A DNA stretch of 64,000 bases from Olsenella sp. oral taxon 807 (GCF_001189515.2 NZ_CP012069.2:1798001-1862000); one strand, 5' to 3'; counted from the stretch's first letter, positions 33,713-42,913 are shown. Made by a program: numbers and translations. Notes: generated by a model from the sequence alone, not told the origin.

Positions 33713-35206
33713 ATGCAGCTCATCCTGAACGGAATCGAATACACCTATCCCGGCGCCGCAGACCCCGCAGTCTTAGGCGTCTCTGCCACCCTGCCGCAGG
33801 GATGGACGGGGCTTGTCGGGGACAACGGATGCGGAAAGACGACGCTCGCCCGCATCGCCTGCGGCCTCATCAAGCCCGACGCGGGAAGCGTGTCCCCGAG
33901 GCTCCTCTCGGCGTACTGTCCCCAGAGTGTCATGGTCAGGCCGGAGGGACTGGAGGACTTTGCCGCCGCCTACGATCGAGACGCGCTGCGCCTCAGGCAG
34001 AACCTCGGCATCGACGATGGGTGGCCCTGGCGCTACGGAGAGCTGTCTGGAGGACAGCGAAAGCTCGTGCAGCTTGCCTGCACGCTATGGGCGCGTCCCG
34101 ACCTACTCGTGATCGACGAGCCGACCAACCACGTGGATGCACCGACACGCGAGGCCATACGGAAGGCCCTCTCCTCCTTCAGGGGCGTGGGCATCCTCAT
34201 ATCGCACGACCGCGCGCTGCTCGACGCCCTCTGCTCCCAGTGTCTCTTCATGCGCCCGAGGGAGACAATCCTAAGACCCGGGAGCTACTCGGAGGGAGCC
34301 AGCCAGGAGGCGCTCGAGCGCGAGACCAGCTCCCGCAAGCGCGACAGGGCGGTGCGCGATCGCAAGCGACTGGCGACGGAGGCCCAGCGCCTCCGTCAGA
34401 GGGCCGCACTCGCCGATTCCCGCAGAAGTGCGCGTAAGTTGGGAAAACACGACAGCGATGCCCGTGCGAAGATACATCGTGCGATCCTCACCGGGCAGGA
34501 CGGCAAGGTTCCGGCACTGAGCGCTCGGATGGAGGGCAGGCTCGCGAGGGCCGAGGCGATCGTCGGATCGATCGTTGTCGAGAAGACCTACGAGGGAGAC
34601 GTCTGGGCGGATGCGATGCCCTGCAAAAGGAGGGTGCTCATGCACCTGGCCGCCCAGGCGCTTCCCCTCAAGGACGGGCGTCTCCTGAGAATCCCCAAGC
34701 TCTACCTGGGGAACACCGACCACATCGCACTCGTCGGGCGCAACGGGACGGGCAAGACCACGCTCGTAGGCGCCCTGCTCGAATCGTTTCCCAGAGACAT
34801 TGGCCTGACCTACATCCCGCAGGAGCTGGACCGATGTCAGGAGGACGAGCTGCTCACGCGTGTCGCGTCACGTTCGCCTGCGGATCGGGGCTTCGTGTTG
34901 TCAATCGTCGCCCGACTCAACTCAGATCCGTCCAGAGCGCTGGAGGGAGGCGCCTCGAGCCCCGGCGAACTGCGAAAGCTGATGCTGGCACTCGGCATCC
35001 TCGACCGCACGCCCGTAATCGTCATGGACGAGCCGACCAACCACCTCGACCTGCGCTCGGCCGAGGCGCTGGGCAAGATGCTCAAGGGATTCCCCGGGGC
35101 CCTGCTGCTCGTCTCCCATGACGAGAGGCTAGTCGCATCAACGACGACCACGCGCTGGGAGATCATGGAAGGCGACGAGGGAGAGCTGCGACTGAGGATT
35201 CGGTGA
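33713..35206 (+). CDS. ABC-F family ATPase
   Basis: A 497-residue soluble protein with two ABC domains and no membrane helices, as in ABC-F ribosome-associated ATPases (translation factors or antibiotic-resistance proteins). Domain 1: GDNGCGKTT, LSGGQRKLVQLA, LLVIDEPTNHVD. Domain 2: GRNGTGKTT, signature changed to SPGELRKLMLA, VIVMDEPTNHLD. The linker (about 190-260) is charged and Arg/Lys-rich, fitting the ribosome-contacting P-site tip. GGGAGA lies upstream of the ATG. It converges with the ABC pair 2 operon, 24 bp between stops. Whether it confers resistance cannot be told. Confidence 0.9.
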   Translation: MQLILNGIEYTYPGAADPAVLGVSATLPQGWTGLVGDNGCGKTTLARIACGLIKPDAGSVSPRLLSAYCPQSVMVRPEGLEDFAAAYDRDALRLRQNLGIDDGWPWRYGELSGGQRKLVQLACTLWARPDLLVIDEPTNHVDAPTREAIRKALSSFRGVGILISHDRALLDALCSQCLFMRPRETILRPGSYSEGASQEALERETSSRKRDRAVRDRKRLATEAQRLRQRAALADSRRSARKLGKHDSDARAKIHRAILTGQDGKVPALSARMEGRLARAEAIVGSIVVEKTYEGDVWADAMPCKRRVLMHLAAQALPLKDGRLLRIPKLYLGNTDHIALVGRNGTGKTTLVGALLESFPRDIGLTYIPQELDRCQEDELLTRVASRSPADRGFVLSIVARLNSDPSRALEGGASSPGELRKLMLALGILDRTPVIVMDEPTNHLDLRSAEALGKMLKGFPGALLLVSHDERLVASTTTTRWEIMEGDEGELRLRIR

Positions 35207-35230
35207 TGGGTCCCGGCGCGGGCCACGCAC

Positions 35231-36976
35231 CTACCCACCAATCGTCCAGCCGGCCGCCGCCCGTCTGAGCTCGATGAAGCTGCGGTACAACCCCTCCTCT
35301 TCCATCAGCTGCCCGTGGCGGCCCCGCTGCACGATGCGGCCAGCGTCCAAGACGAGTATCTGGTCGGCCGTCGCCACGGTGTTCAGGCGATGCGCGATGG
35401 AGATGACCGTCTTGCCGGCGGTCAGCCGTGACAGGGCGGCGATGAGGTCGTGCTCGTTCTCGGGATCGACCGAGCTCGTTGCCTCGTCGAGGATGACGAT
35501 GGGCGCGTCCTTGAGGATCGCCCGGGCGATGGAGATCCTCTGACGCTCACCGCCCGAGAGGCTCGCCCCGCCCTCCTCCAGAACCGTGTCGTACCCCTGC
35601 GGCAGGGCGCTGATGAAGCCGTGGCAGCGCGCCGCCTCTGCCGCGGCGACCACCTGCTCGTGGGTGGCCTCGGGCACGCCGAAGCGTATGTTGCTCTCGA
35701 TCGTGTCGTTGAACAGGTAGACGTCCTGAAAGACCATGGAGATCCGCGCCAGCAGGCTCTCGGCGGTGCCACCTCGCACGTCAGCGCCGCCGATCGATAT
35801 CCGCCCCGCATCGACGTCCCAGAACCGGGCGATGAGGTTCACCAGCGTCGTCTTGCCCGAGCCGCTCGGCCCCACGATCGCGCACGAGCTGCCCTCAGGG
35901 ATACGCAGACTCACGTCGCGGATCACCTCGCGGCCGTCCCCATAGCCAAAACTCACGTGGTCGAACTCGACGCCGTAGCCCACCATCGCAAGGGGCTCGT
36001 CCGTGCTGTCCTGTTTGGGGATGTCACACACCTCGTCGACGCGGTCCAGCTCGTTGCCGATCTTCTTGGAGAGAAACGCCCCGTTATTCGCGGCGATCAG
36101 CTCGCCGTAGATCATGAAGGAGGCCACGAGGAGCGTGAGGGCCCACGGCAGGGACAAGGCACTGGTCAGGCACAGGGCGCAGGCGGCAAAGAGCACGCCG
36201 CAGCTGGCCAGGTTGAACACAAGCGCATAGAGCTTCAGCAGTCCCTGTGCGGCAGCCTCCTGAGCGTAGTCCGCCGCGCGTTTCTCCTCGAAGCTCCTCT
36301 CTGCTGCCGCCAAGGCATCGGCTGGCGTACCAAACGAGCGCAGCACCGCCATGCCGCGCGCATACTCCATCACCGCGTCGCTCATCGCCTCCTGGGCCTT
36401 GAGCACCCGCTTCGTCACCGCACCCGAGCGCCTCAGCAGCACGCGCAGAACGAACAGGCCCGCCACGATGCCCATAAACGTAATCGCGGCGACAGGCGGC
36501 GCCATGAGCAAGAACCCGATGCCCATGATGGCAGCTGTCGCAAGACCACCCGAGAGCCCAGTAAGGCAGATGGTCATGAACTCCTCGAGCTGATGGAGCG
36601 TGGTGGTGAGCGTCGTGGCGATCGCACCAAGGCGCTGCTCGCTGAAGTAGCCCATCGCCGCGCCCTTCAGGCGGTCGCCCACGCGCAGACGCAGATCCCT
36701 GAAGATGTCGAAGCCACGGGCGTCCATGGTGATGTCGATCGCGTACTGCATCGCGTACTGCCCCGCCACGCTCACCAGCAGCAGGGCAAGGCACTGCCAG
36801 ATGACATCTGGCCCAAGGGCGTCGCGATGCTCCAGGGCCCAGAACACCGCGACGATGGTCGGTGCCATGAAGAGCGCCTTGAGCACGTTGCAGACCATAC
36901 CGACGATGAGGCTGCGCCGCGCTGCCACAGAGAAGCTGCCGGCCAGGTCGAGTACCCGCCTTGCCAATGCATACAC
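35231..36976 (-). CDS. ABC exporter-type half-transporter, pair 2 subunit B
   Basis: A 581-residue fused transporter with the membrane domain to about residue 310 and then the nucleotide-binding domain: Walker A GPSGSGKTT, signature LSGGERQRIS, Walker B IVILDEATSSVDPENE, H-loop AHRLN. The GTG at 36976 is chosen because GAGGAGG lies at the very end of the upstream gene and only 2 bp separate the stop from this start. It forms a heterodimer with the upstream half-transporter and ends a five-gene operon that begins with ECF components. Confidence 0.9.
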   Translation of the reverse strand: MYALARRVLDLAGSFSVAARRSLIVGMVCNVLKALFMAPTIVAVFWALEHRDALGPDVIWQCLALLLVSVAGQYAMQYAIDITMDARGFDIFRDLRLRVGDRLKGAAMGYFSEQRLGAIATTLTTTLHQLEEFMTICLTGLSGGLATAAIMGIGFLLMAPPVAAITFMGIVAGLFVLRVLLRRSGAVTKRVLKAQEAMSDAVMEYARGMAVLRSFGTPADALAAAERSFEEKRAADYAQEAAAQGLLKLYALVFNLASCGVLFAACALCLTSALSLPWALTLLVASFMIYGELIAANNGAFLSKKIGNELDRVDEVCDIPKQDSTDEPLAMVGYGVEFDHVSFGYGDGREVIRDVSLRIPEGSSCAIVGPSGSGKTTLVNLIARFWDVDAGRISIGGADVRGGTAESLLARISMVFQDVYLFNDTIESNIRFGVPEATHEQVVAAAEAARCHGFISALPQGYDTVLEEGGASLSGGERQRISIARAILKDAPIVILDEATSSVDPENEHDLIAALSRLTAGKTVISIAHRLNTVATADQILVLDAGRIVQRGRHGQLMEEEGLYRSFIELRRAAAGWTIGG

Positions 36977-36978
36977 AG

Positions 36979-38823
36979 TTATACCTCCTCGATCGTGCTC
37001 ATGTGCTGGCTCCACATGCGCGCGTACAGCCCACCTGTCGCCAACAGCTCCCCGTGCGTACCGCGTGCGACGATTCTTCCGCCGTCAACCACGAGGATCT
37101 GCTGCGCATGACGGATGGTGGAGAGGCGGTGGGCGATCACCACGAGCGTCTTGCCCTCGACCAGGCGGCCGACCGCCCGCTCGACGAGGGTCTCGTTCTC
37201 TGGGTCGGCATAGGCGGTCGCCTCGTCTAGGACCACGATGGGGGCATCCTTCAGGATCGCGCGGGCGATGGTCACCCGCTGTCGCTCCCCACCCGAAAGC
37301 CTGCCGCCCGCCGCACCGGCCAGCGTCTCGTAGCCCTGCGGCAGCGCCTCGATGAAGTCGTGGCAACCCGCCGCCCTCGCGGCGGCCATCACCTCCTCGT
37401 CACTCGCATCCTTTCTCCCCATGCGGATGTTGTCGGCAAGCGAGCGGTCGAAGAGGAAGGTGTCCTGCGCGACATAGGAGACGTTTTCCATGAGCTGCGC
37501 GAACGGGATGTCTCGCACGTCCACGCCACCGAAGCGTATCGCGCCCTCGGTGACGTCCCAGAAGCCGGCCATCAGCTTGGCGATGGTGCTCTTTCCCGAC
37601 CCGGAGGGTCCGACGATCGCGGTGATCGTACCCGGGACGACGGTGAAGCTCAAATCATGCAGCACCCTCGTCCCCTCGTGGTAGGAGAAGGATACCCTAT
37701 CGAACTCGAGCGACCGGCCGTTCAACTTTACCCGCTTTTGCGGGCGTACCAGCTCCGGCTCGCCGAGAAAGTCCCAGATCGTATTCAAGCATACGTCCAT
37801 GCGCGATACCATTCCGGCGGCCTGGGCGAATTTCATCAGGGGCCCAATGAAGCCGAGCGGGATGGCGATGCAGCACATGAACGCCGGGAGCGCGAGCTCT
37901 CCTGTCGACATGAGCCAGATACCGACGGGGAGCGAGGCCAGAAGCGTGCAGGGCACCACCGACTTGATCGCCGCCATCCATACCCAGCTCTGCCTGAACC
38001 AGTCAAGCGTCGAGTCGTGATAGGCGGCCACGGCCTTCGAGAACGCCCCATACGAGGAGGCCGACCGCCCGAACGCCTTGATGACCTTGATGCCGTTCAC
38101 ATACTCGACAAGCGTCGAGTTCATGTGGTTCTCCGTAGCGATGTAGCGCGCCATCTTCTCCTGGTAACCGCGCATCATGAGCAGGAAGAACAGCGCGCCA
38201 AGGGGAAGCGTCGCGAGTCCCGCAAGTCCCATGCGCCAGTCAATGGAAAAGACGATCGCCATCGCCAGCAGGGGGCCGAACACGTTGGAGGGAAGCTCGG
38301 GCATGAAGTGGGCGATCGCGTCCTCGAGCATGTTGACGTTATCGACGAAGCGATTACGAAAGACGCCCGTCGGCGTGTCGACGATCGTGCCCAAGGGAAC
38401 GCGCGACATCTTGGCCGCCATCTGCTCGCGCATGCTGCGCAGGGCCTTGAAGGCGATCCTGTGAGATATCATCGAGCTGCGCCAGGTGAGGACAAAGCGC
38501 ACGACATGGGCGAGGGCGGCCGCCAGGGCGAGAAGCCCGGCATGCCCAAGCGTGAGGGTATTGTCGATGAGGCCGGCGGCGAGCAGGGCCACGACCAAGT
38601 ACGGCACCATGCCGCAGACCTCGCCGAGACAGGCGAGGGCAAGAGAGGCCAGCATGAGGGCGCGGTCGGGCCTCATGAAGTAGTACAGCTTCGCGAAGGC
38701 ACTCGGCCGCGCGCCACGATCCATCGGCGACGGTGCCAACCGCGCGCCACGGTCCGGCGGCGACGGCGTGCTTCGACTCGTTGACGCCGATGGCGGCTGT
38801 GCGCCTGCAACTCTCCCTTTCAT
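36979..38823 (-). CDS. ABC exporter-type half-transporter, pair 2 subunit A
   Basis: A 614-residue fused transporter. A Ser/Pro/Arg-rich N-terminal tail of about 40 residues precedes six membrane helices and the nucleotide-binding domain: GPSGSGKST, LSGGERQRVT, IVVLDEATAYADPENE, AHRLS. It is paralogous to the 18023 gene and of the IrtA/YbtP type. The ATG at 38823 follows the stop of the ECF ATPase by 2 bp and has GGGGAGGG upstream. Given the iron-box operator of the operon, uptake of a ferric siderophore or haem is more likely than export; still inference. Confidence 0.88.
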   Translation of the reverse strand: MKGRVAGAQPPSASTSRSTPSPPDRGARLAPSPMDRGARPSAFAKLYYFMRPDRALMLASLALACLGEVCGMVPYLVVALLAAGLIDNTLTLGHAGLLALAAALAHVVRFVLTWRSSMISHRIAFKALRSMREQMAAKMSRVPLGTIVDTPTGVFRNRFVDNVNMLEDAIAHFMPELPSNVFGPLLAMAIVFSIDWRMGLAGLATLPLGALFFLLMMRGYQEKMARYIATENHMNSTLVEYVNGIKVIKAFGRSASSYGAFSKAVAAYHDSTLDWFRQSWVWMAAIKSVVPCTLLASLPVGIWLMSTGELALPAFMCCIAIPLGFIGPLMKFAQAAGMVSRMDVCLNTIWDFLGEPELVRPQKRVKLNGRSLEFDRVSFSYHEGTRVLHDLSFTVVPGTITAIVGPSGSGKSTIAKLMAGFWDVTEGAIRFGGVDVRDIPFAQLMENVSYVAQDTFLFDRSLADNIRMGRKDASDEEVMAAARAAGCHDFIEALPQGYETLAGAAGGRLSGGERQRVTIARAILKDAPIVVLDEATAYADPENETLVERAVGRLVEGKTLVVIAHRLSTIRHAQQILVVDGGRIVARGTHGELLATGGLYARMWSQHMSTIEEV

Positions 38824-38825
38824 GC

Positions 38826-40385
38826 TCACGCCCTCCCCAACTCGATTGCCACATCGGCCGCAAGGTCCACGAGCAGCCGGTCATGGGTGATGATGACGAC
38901 GCTTTTCCCGGCGTCAGCCAACGTCCGGCACCAGTCACAAACCTGCCTGAGGCCCGTGCCGTCAAGTCCGCTCGTGGGCTCGTCGAGAACCACGAGATTC
39001 GCGTCAGAGCAGTAGGCGGCGGCAAGGATCACCCGCTGCTTCTGCCCGCCCGAAAGGGCAAGGGGATGGCAGGAGGCCAGGTCGCGCAGGCCAAAGGCAT
39101 CGAGCGCCGCCCAGGCACGGGACCTCAGCGCGTCGTCGACCCGCCTCCCCAAGACCAGCTCGTCGGCGACGCTTCCCGCATACAGCTGGTAGTCAACATC
39201 TTGCATGACAAAGCAGCTGGAACGGCGGCGGTCCCTGCACGAGACGGGCCGCCCGTCGCGCAGCACGTGGCCCGCCCGCTCGCGCAACGCCCCGCAGAGC
39301 ACGCGAGCGAGCGTCGTCTTGCCGACTCCGTTCGGACCGCAGAGTGCCGTCACGGCTCCCGCCGCAAAGTGGGCACTCGCCCCGTGCACGCCCCTTCCCG
39401 TCGACGGATACTCGTAGCTCAGGTCCACGACCGTCCACCCCCTCTCCCCTGTCGTGACGTCCTGTGTCGGGCAGGCGTGACGACGGGTCATGCCGGGGTG
39501 GCGCAGCCCCAAGGCGGCTGCCTCAGAGGCACTCAGACTCCTGAACTCCTTCGAACTCCACCGGGCTACAACACGCCCGCCGCGAAGGCAGACGTAAGAG
39601 TCGGCTATCTGCACGAACGGCTGCAGGCGGTGCTCCGACACGACCAAGGCAATGCCTTTCTGCTTCAAGTCGGTGAGGATGTCCACGAGGACGCGCGCGC
39701 CCTCCTCGTCCAAATTCGACGTCGGCTCGTCGAGCACCAGCAGCCTCGGGACCTTGGCGATCGCGGCCGCCAGCGCAACCCGCTGCTTCTGCCCGCTCGA
39801 GAGTTGGGTAAGCTCCTCGCCCAGCAGGGCGTCCACCCGACAGAGGGCTGCCGCGCCCCTCACCCGCTCGACCGTCTTGTCAGGAGAAACGCCGAGGTTC
39901 TCTGAGGTGAACGCGATCTCGTCGAAGACCGTTCCCATGAAGAACTGGCTTCGAGGATCCTGCATCACCACGCCCATGCTCTCGGCGCGCGCACGAGCGT
40001 CCCAGCTCTGGACGTCGCATCCGCAGGCCATGACCCGACCGGAAAGCGCTCCGGGAAAGAAGGAGCCCGCAAGTCCCTCTATCATACGCAGCACGGTCGA
40101 CTTGCCGCTTCCGGAGGCACCGCAAAGAACCAGGCACGATCCCAGCTCCACGTGCAGGGAGACGCCATCGACCGCCCTTTGGGCCACATCGCCAGCAGGG
40201 CTCTCCTTGCCGCCGAGCTCGTCTCTCTCCTCGTCCAGGCCATACGAAAAGGAGGCGTCGAGCATCTGAACGGTAGCATCTAGGCCACACACTCCCACCG
40301 CGCCCTGTGTCGTTCCCGTCACGCCTTGGGCCATCCTCACCGCACCTTGGGTCGTCCCTGTCGCGCCTTGGGCCGCCCCCATCAT
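38826..40385 (-). CDS. ECF transporter duplicated ATPase (EcfA1-A2 fusion)
   Basis: A 519-residue protein with two CbiO-like ATPase domains. Domain 1: Walker A GASGSGKST, LSSGQKQRVALA, LLVLDEPTSNLD. Domain 2: GPNGVGKTT, LSGGQKQRVILA, LVVLDEPTSGLD. The fusion supplies both A subunits of an energy-coupling-factor importer. The start overlaps the ecfT stop by ATGA. Residues 5-30 are two copies of AQG(A/V)TGTTQGAV, a 42-bp in-frame duplication unlike anything usual in this family. Confidence 0.9.
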   Translation of the reverse strand: MMGAAQGATGTTQGAVRMAQGVTGTTQGAVGVCGLDATVQMLDASFSYGLDEERDELGGKESPAGDVAQRAVDGVSLHVELGSCLVLCGASGSGKSTVLRMIEGLAGSFFPGALSGRVMACGCDVQSWDARARAESMGVVMQDPRSQFFMGTVFDEIAFTSENLGVSPDKTVERVRGAAALCRVDALLGEELTQLSSGQKQRVALAAAIAKVPRLLVLDEPTSNLDEEGARVLVDILTDLKQKGIALVVSEHRLQPFVQIADSYVCLRGGRVVARWSSKEFRSLSASEAAALGLRHPGMTRRHACPTQDVTTGERGWTVVDLSYEYPSTGRGVHGASAHFAAGAVTALCGPNGVGKTTLARVLCGALRERAGHVLRDGRPVSCRDRRRSSCFVMQDVDYQLYAGSVADELVLGRRVDDALRSRAWAALDAFGLRDLASCHPLALSGGQKQRVILAAAYCSDANLVVLDEPTSGLDGTGLRQVCDWCRTLADAGKSVVIITHDRLLVDLAADVAIELGRA

Positions 40386-41083
40386 GGCAGCGCCCTCGGA
40401 ACAAGCATAAGCGAGGCGCACAGGGCGCCCAGACAGAGCAGCGTCACGCCGTCGCGCCAACAAAAGCCCACGTGATGCACGGATGACCGGACTCCCCGCA
40501 CCTGTATGCCACGCAGTTCGGCAGCGGCGGCCAGCTCTGACGAGAGGCGCAGGCAACGCATCACCAGAGGGGCATAGAGGCACTCGTAGGCCAAGGCTGG
40601 ATGAAAGATGACGTCTGTCCACCGGGCGAACACACCCCGCATGCGTATGCCGCGCAGCACCTGTTCTCCCTCGAAACCAAGAAGGGACACGAAGCGGACC
40701 ATCATGCATACCCCCACCTGCACAAACAAGGGTACGTGCCAGCGGGAGAGGGCGCACATCACGGCCGAGGGCGAAAGGGTGAACAGCGCGCAGGCGACCG
40801 TGAACGGAGGTGTCAGGTGGATGAGGCTCACGAAGAGGACGCCGTAGAGCCCGGGAAGCGGCACGAGACACAGCAACGCGGAGGCAGAAAAACTCAGACA
40901 ACAGCTCACCGCAAGCTTGATGCGGCCGTTAAGGGCCAGGTAGACGGCTGCGATCAGCTGAAGGAGGATCAGGGGCAGGATCGCCACGAGGGCGATCGAC
41001 GCACATCCGACGATGACGATCGACGCCAGGTGCACTCGCGGATCCAGTCCCAGCACGCCCTCTCTGCAGTCGGGGGTGATCAT
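40382..41083 (-). CDS. ecfT: ECF transporter transmembrane component (EcfT/CbiQ)
   Basis: A 233-residue membrane protein with about five to six helices. The cytoplasmic coupling helix ELAAAAELRGIQ carries the Ala-x-x-x-Arg-Gly pattern that docks EcfT on its ATPases, and an earlier RGIRMRGVF is the second such motif. The start lies 7 bp after the S-component stop with GAGGGG overlapping it. It joins the S component to the double ATPase. Confidence 0.9.
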   Translation of the reverse strand: MITPDCREGVLGLDPRVHLASIVIVGCASIALVAILPLILLQLIAAVYLALNGRIKLAVSCCLSFSASALLCLVPLPGLYGVLFVSLIHLTPPFTVACALFTLSPSAVMCALSRWHVPLFVQVGVCMMVRFVSLLGFEGEQVLRGIRMRGVFARWTDVIFHPALAYECLYAPLVMRCLRLSSELAAAAELRGIQVRGVRSSVHHVGFCWRDGVTLLCLGALCASLMLVPRALP

Positions 41084-41090
41084 GGGCCCC

Positions 41091-41762
41091 TCAGGCTATC
41101 TTGGCCTTGCGGACATGCTTTTTCAGGAGCCTCGTCCCTATGAGCCCTCCGACAGCCGTCCCCACCGCAAACTGGGCCAGCATGAGCGCTATCCAGGGAG
41201 GCTCGGTGTACTGGGCGACCATGGCGAGCACATCCTCCATGCGATACATACCGCTCAGCTGGGCGATGTAGGCATCCCGGAACAGGAGGTACGGGACGAC
41301 CCCGTAGAAGCCAAACGTCACCCAATAGACGTAGAAGCCGAGAGTGGCCCGCACTGGCCTGCGATAGGAGCCGTCGCCCACCATGGACAGCTCGCCGACG
41401 GCCGCCCCAATGAGGGCGACGGGAAGACAGTAGAAACTCCCCATGAGGGTGTACAGCAAGCCAAACACCAGCGTGGTCGCGGCCAGCACGCCGCGCTTGC
41501 CAATGCGGTCTGCCATCACCAGGTAGAACGGGGTGGCAGCCAGCGGGAACAGCCACGACCCTATGAAGAACTCGACCTGCGGGGAGAAGAGCAGGTCCTC
41601 CCCCAGCTTGAGCACAAAGGTGACCGCGATGATGATCAGGTTGAACGCGACGAGGGTCACCACATCCCGCACGGTCCACCCTCGCGCCTGGCCATGTCCC
41701 TCTTGGCCCTCTCTACGCTCTGTCTTTGTTGACGCCTTTGACGCCCGTCCCAGCTCTGCCAC
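41091..41762 (-). CDS. MptD/Trep_Strep-type ECF S component
   Basis: A 223-residue membrane protein with about five to six helices, matching the MptD family of putative ECF substrate-binding (S) proteins. FSPQVEFFIGSWLFPLAATPFYLVMADRIGKRG is the most recognisable stretch. The GTG at 41762 has GAGGAGG six bases upstream. It opens a five-gene operon with EcfT, a fused EcfA pair and an ABC half-transporter pair. The family is often found with iron, haem or siderophore genes; the IdeR-like box just upstream supports that. Confidence 0.85.
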   Translation of the reverse strand: MAELGRASKASTKTERREGQEGHGQARGWTVRDVVTLVAFNLIIIAVTFVLKLGEDLLFSPQVEFFIGSWLFPLAATPFYLVMADRIGKRGVLAATTLVFGLLYTLMGSFYCLPVALIGAAVGELSMVGDGSYRRPVRATLGFYVYWVTFGFYGVVPYLLFRDAYIAQLSGMYRMEDVLAMVAQYTEPPWIALMLAQFAVGTAVGGLIGTRLLKKHVRKAKIA

Positions 41763-41782
41763 CAGATACCTCCTCAAGGCAG

Positions 41783-41799
41783 TTAGGTATAACTAACCT
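41783..41799. promoter_or_regulatory. IdeR/DtxR-like iron box
   Basis: TTAGGTATAACTAACCT matches 14 of 17 positions of the DtxR/IdeR consensus TWAGGTWAGSCTWACCTWA (first 17), with both TAGGT and CTAACCT halves kept. It lies 21 bp upstream of the S-component GTG, between the divergent ECF operon and araC gene, where a bound metal-repressor would block the operon. Confidence 0.68.
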
Positions 41800-41848
41800 C
41801 TTCTGCTACACTAGCGAAGAGGTACGGGGTCGGGGCAATCACGGCCAA

Positions 41849-42913
41849 ATGTCGTCGCCTTGGGGTAGCGATTCGGCCGTTTTGGGTAGGAGGCATCCGA
41901 TACAAGACATCAAACGAGACCTCTATGACATGGCGTTCAGACAGTGGGAGATGGTCCCGTCACGATCCGCCACCGGATATGGTCCTGCGGGGACTCTGTA
42001 CCGCTTTCGAGGCGAGTGCGGCTCAGGCGAGTACTGGGCGTACTTTCACGGCAAGCTCTTTGCCATCAACGCCTTCGACCTCCGGTTTAGCGCACGCGGC
42101 GTTTTTCGCTACCGTCACGCCGAGCACCTCAGCATCGCGTACTACGACAGGACGGACCTGGACGTGCGCAGCTCCTTCTGCCCCACGGGCAGCCATGTCA
42201 TCGGCACATACATCGCCGACGAGGGGGCAGAGTACGTCGCCCGCTGCGAGAGGGGCGCGGTGAGTCGCGCCACGAGCATCACCATCTCGCCCGACTACTA
42301 CCGGCTCTACCTTCAAGAGCGCTTTGGTGACATTCCCAACGTCAGGAGGGCCTTCAAGCTCGTAAACGGCAGCAGGGACTTTCCTGCACTGGCAGCGCTG
42401 TTCAGGCAGATACGGGCCTACCGCGGGCGCGGCATCGGCGCAACCCTGTTCTACGAGGGGGCGGTCGCCGAGACGGTCGCCTTGGTCCTCGACCGCGCCG
42501 GGGAGATCGAAAGACGAGAGAAGCGAGGCACCCTTGGTGAGGACCTCGCGGGCACACGCCCACCCGGACTGCGCGTGCCCCCACGGAGGCTGGCCGCAGA
42601 GGATGCCCGCTCGCTCAACGAGGTCGAGACGTTCATCCGTCACAACCTCGACGCATGCCTCGACTGCCAGACCCTTTCGTGCCTAGCCTGCATGGGGAGA
42701 ACCAAGTTCAAGACGCTGTTCAGGCAGCGGTACGGATGCACGCCCGCAGCCTTCGTCAAGCGCATCCGCATGGAGCGCGCGATGGAGCTACTCTCCGACA
42801 CTGACCTCCCCATACGACAGATATCGAGACGTGTCGGCTACGCCAAGCCAAGCGCATTCACAAAGGCCTTCAGTGGGGTGACCGGGGTACTTCCGAGCGC
42901 GATGAGGGGCTGA
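41849..42913 (+). CDS. AraC-family regulator with Cys4 motif
   Basis: A protein of about 354 residues; the start at 41849 is uncertain, and 41930 is another option. The C-terminal AraC double helix-turn-helix runs from about residue 260, with LPIRQISRRVGYAKPSAFTKAF as the second motif. The first HTH helix holds C270-x2-C273-x4-C278-x2-C281 (LDACLDCQTLSCLACMG), unusual in this family and suited to a metal or Fe-S centre. Layout resembles YbtA-like regulators, which control siderophore systems. It is divergent from the ECF operon, with an iron box between them. Confidence 0.85.
   Translation: MSSPWGSDSAVLGRRHPIQDIKRDLYDMAFRQWEMVPSRSATGYGPAGTLYRFRGECGSGEYWAYFHGKLFAINAFDLRFSARGVFRYRHAEHLSIAYYDRTDLDVRSSFCPTGSHVIGTYIADEGAEYVARCERGAVSRATSITISPDYYRLYLQERFGDIPNVRRAFKLVNGSRDFPALAALFRQIRAYRGRGIGATLFYEGAVAETVALVLDRAGEIERREKRGTLGEDLAGTRPPGLRVPPRRLAAEDARSLNEVETFIRHNLDACLDCQTLSCLACMGRTKFKTLFRQRYGCTPAAFVKRIRMERAMELLSDTDLPIRQISRRVGYAKPSAFTKAFSGVTGVLPSAMRG

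Noticed and set aside
35450-37111. A 553-codon + strand frame opposite the ABC transporter genes, and similar frames opposite other GC-rich genes (for example 16301-17701, 37360-38784, 6289-7191)
   Set aside because: They are antisense shadows of genes with clear families; their translations are Arg/His/Gly-rich with no recognisable motif.
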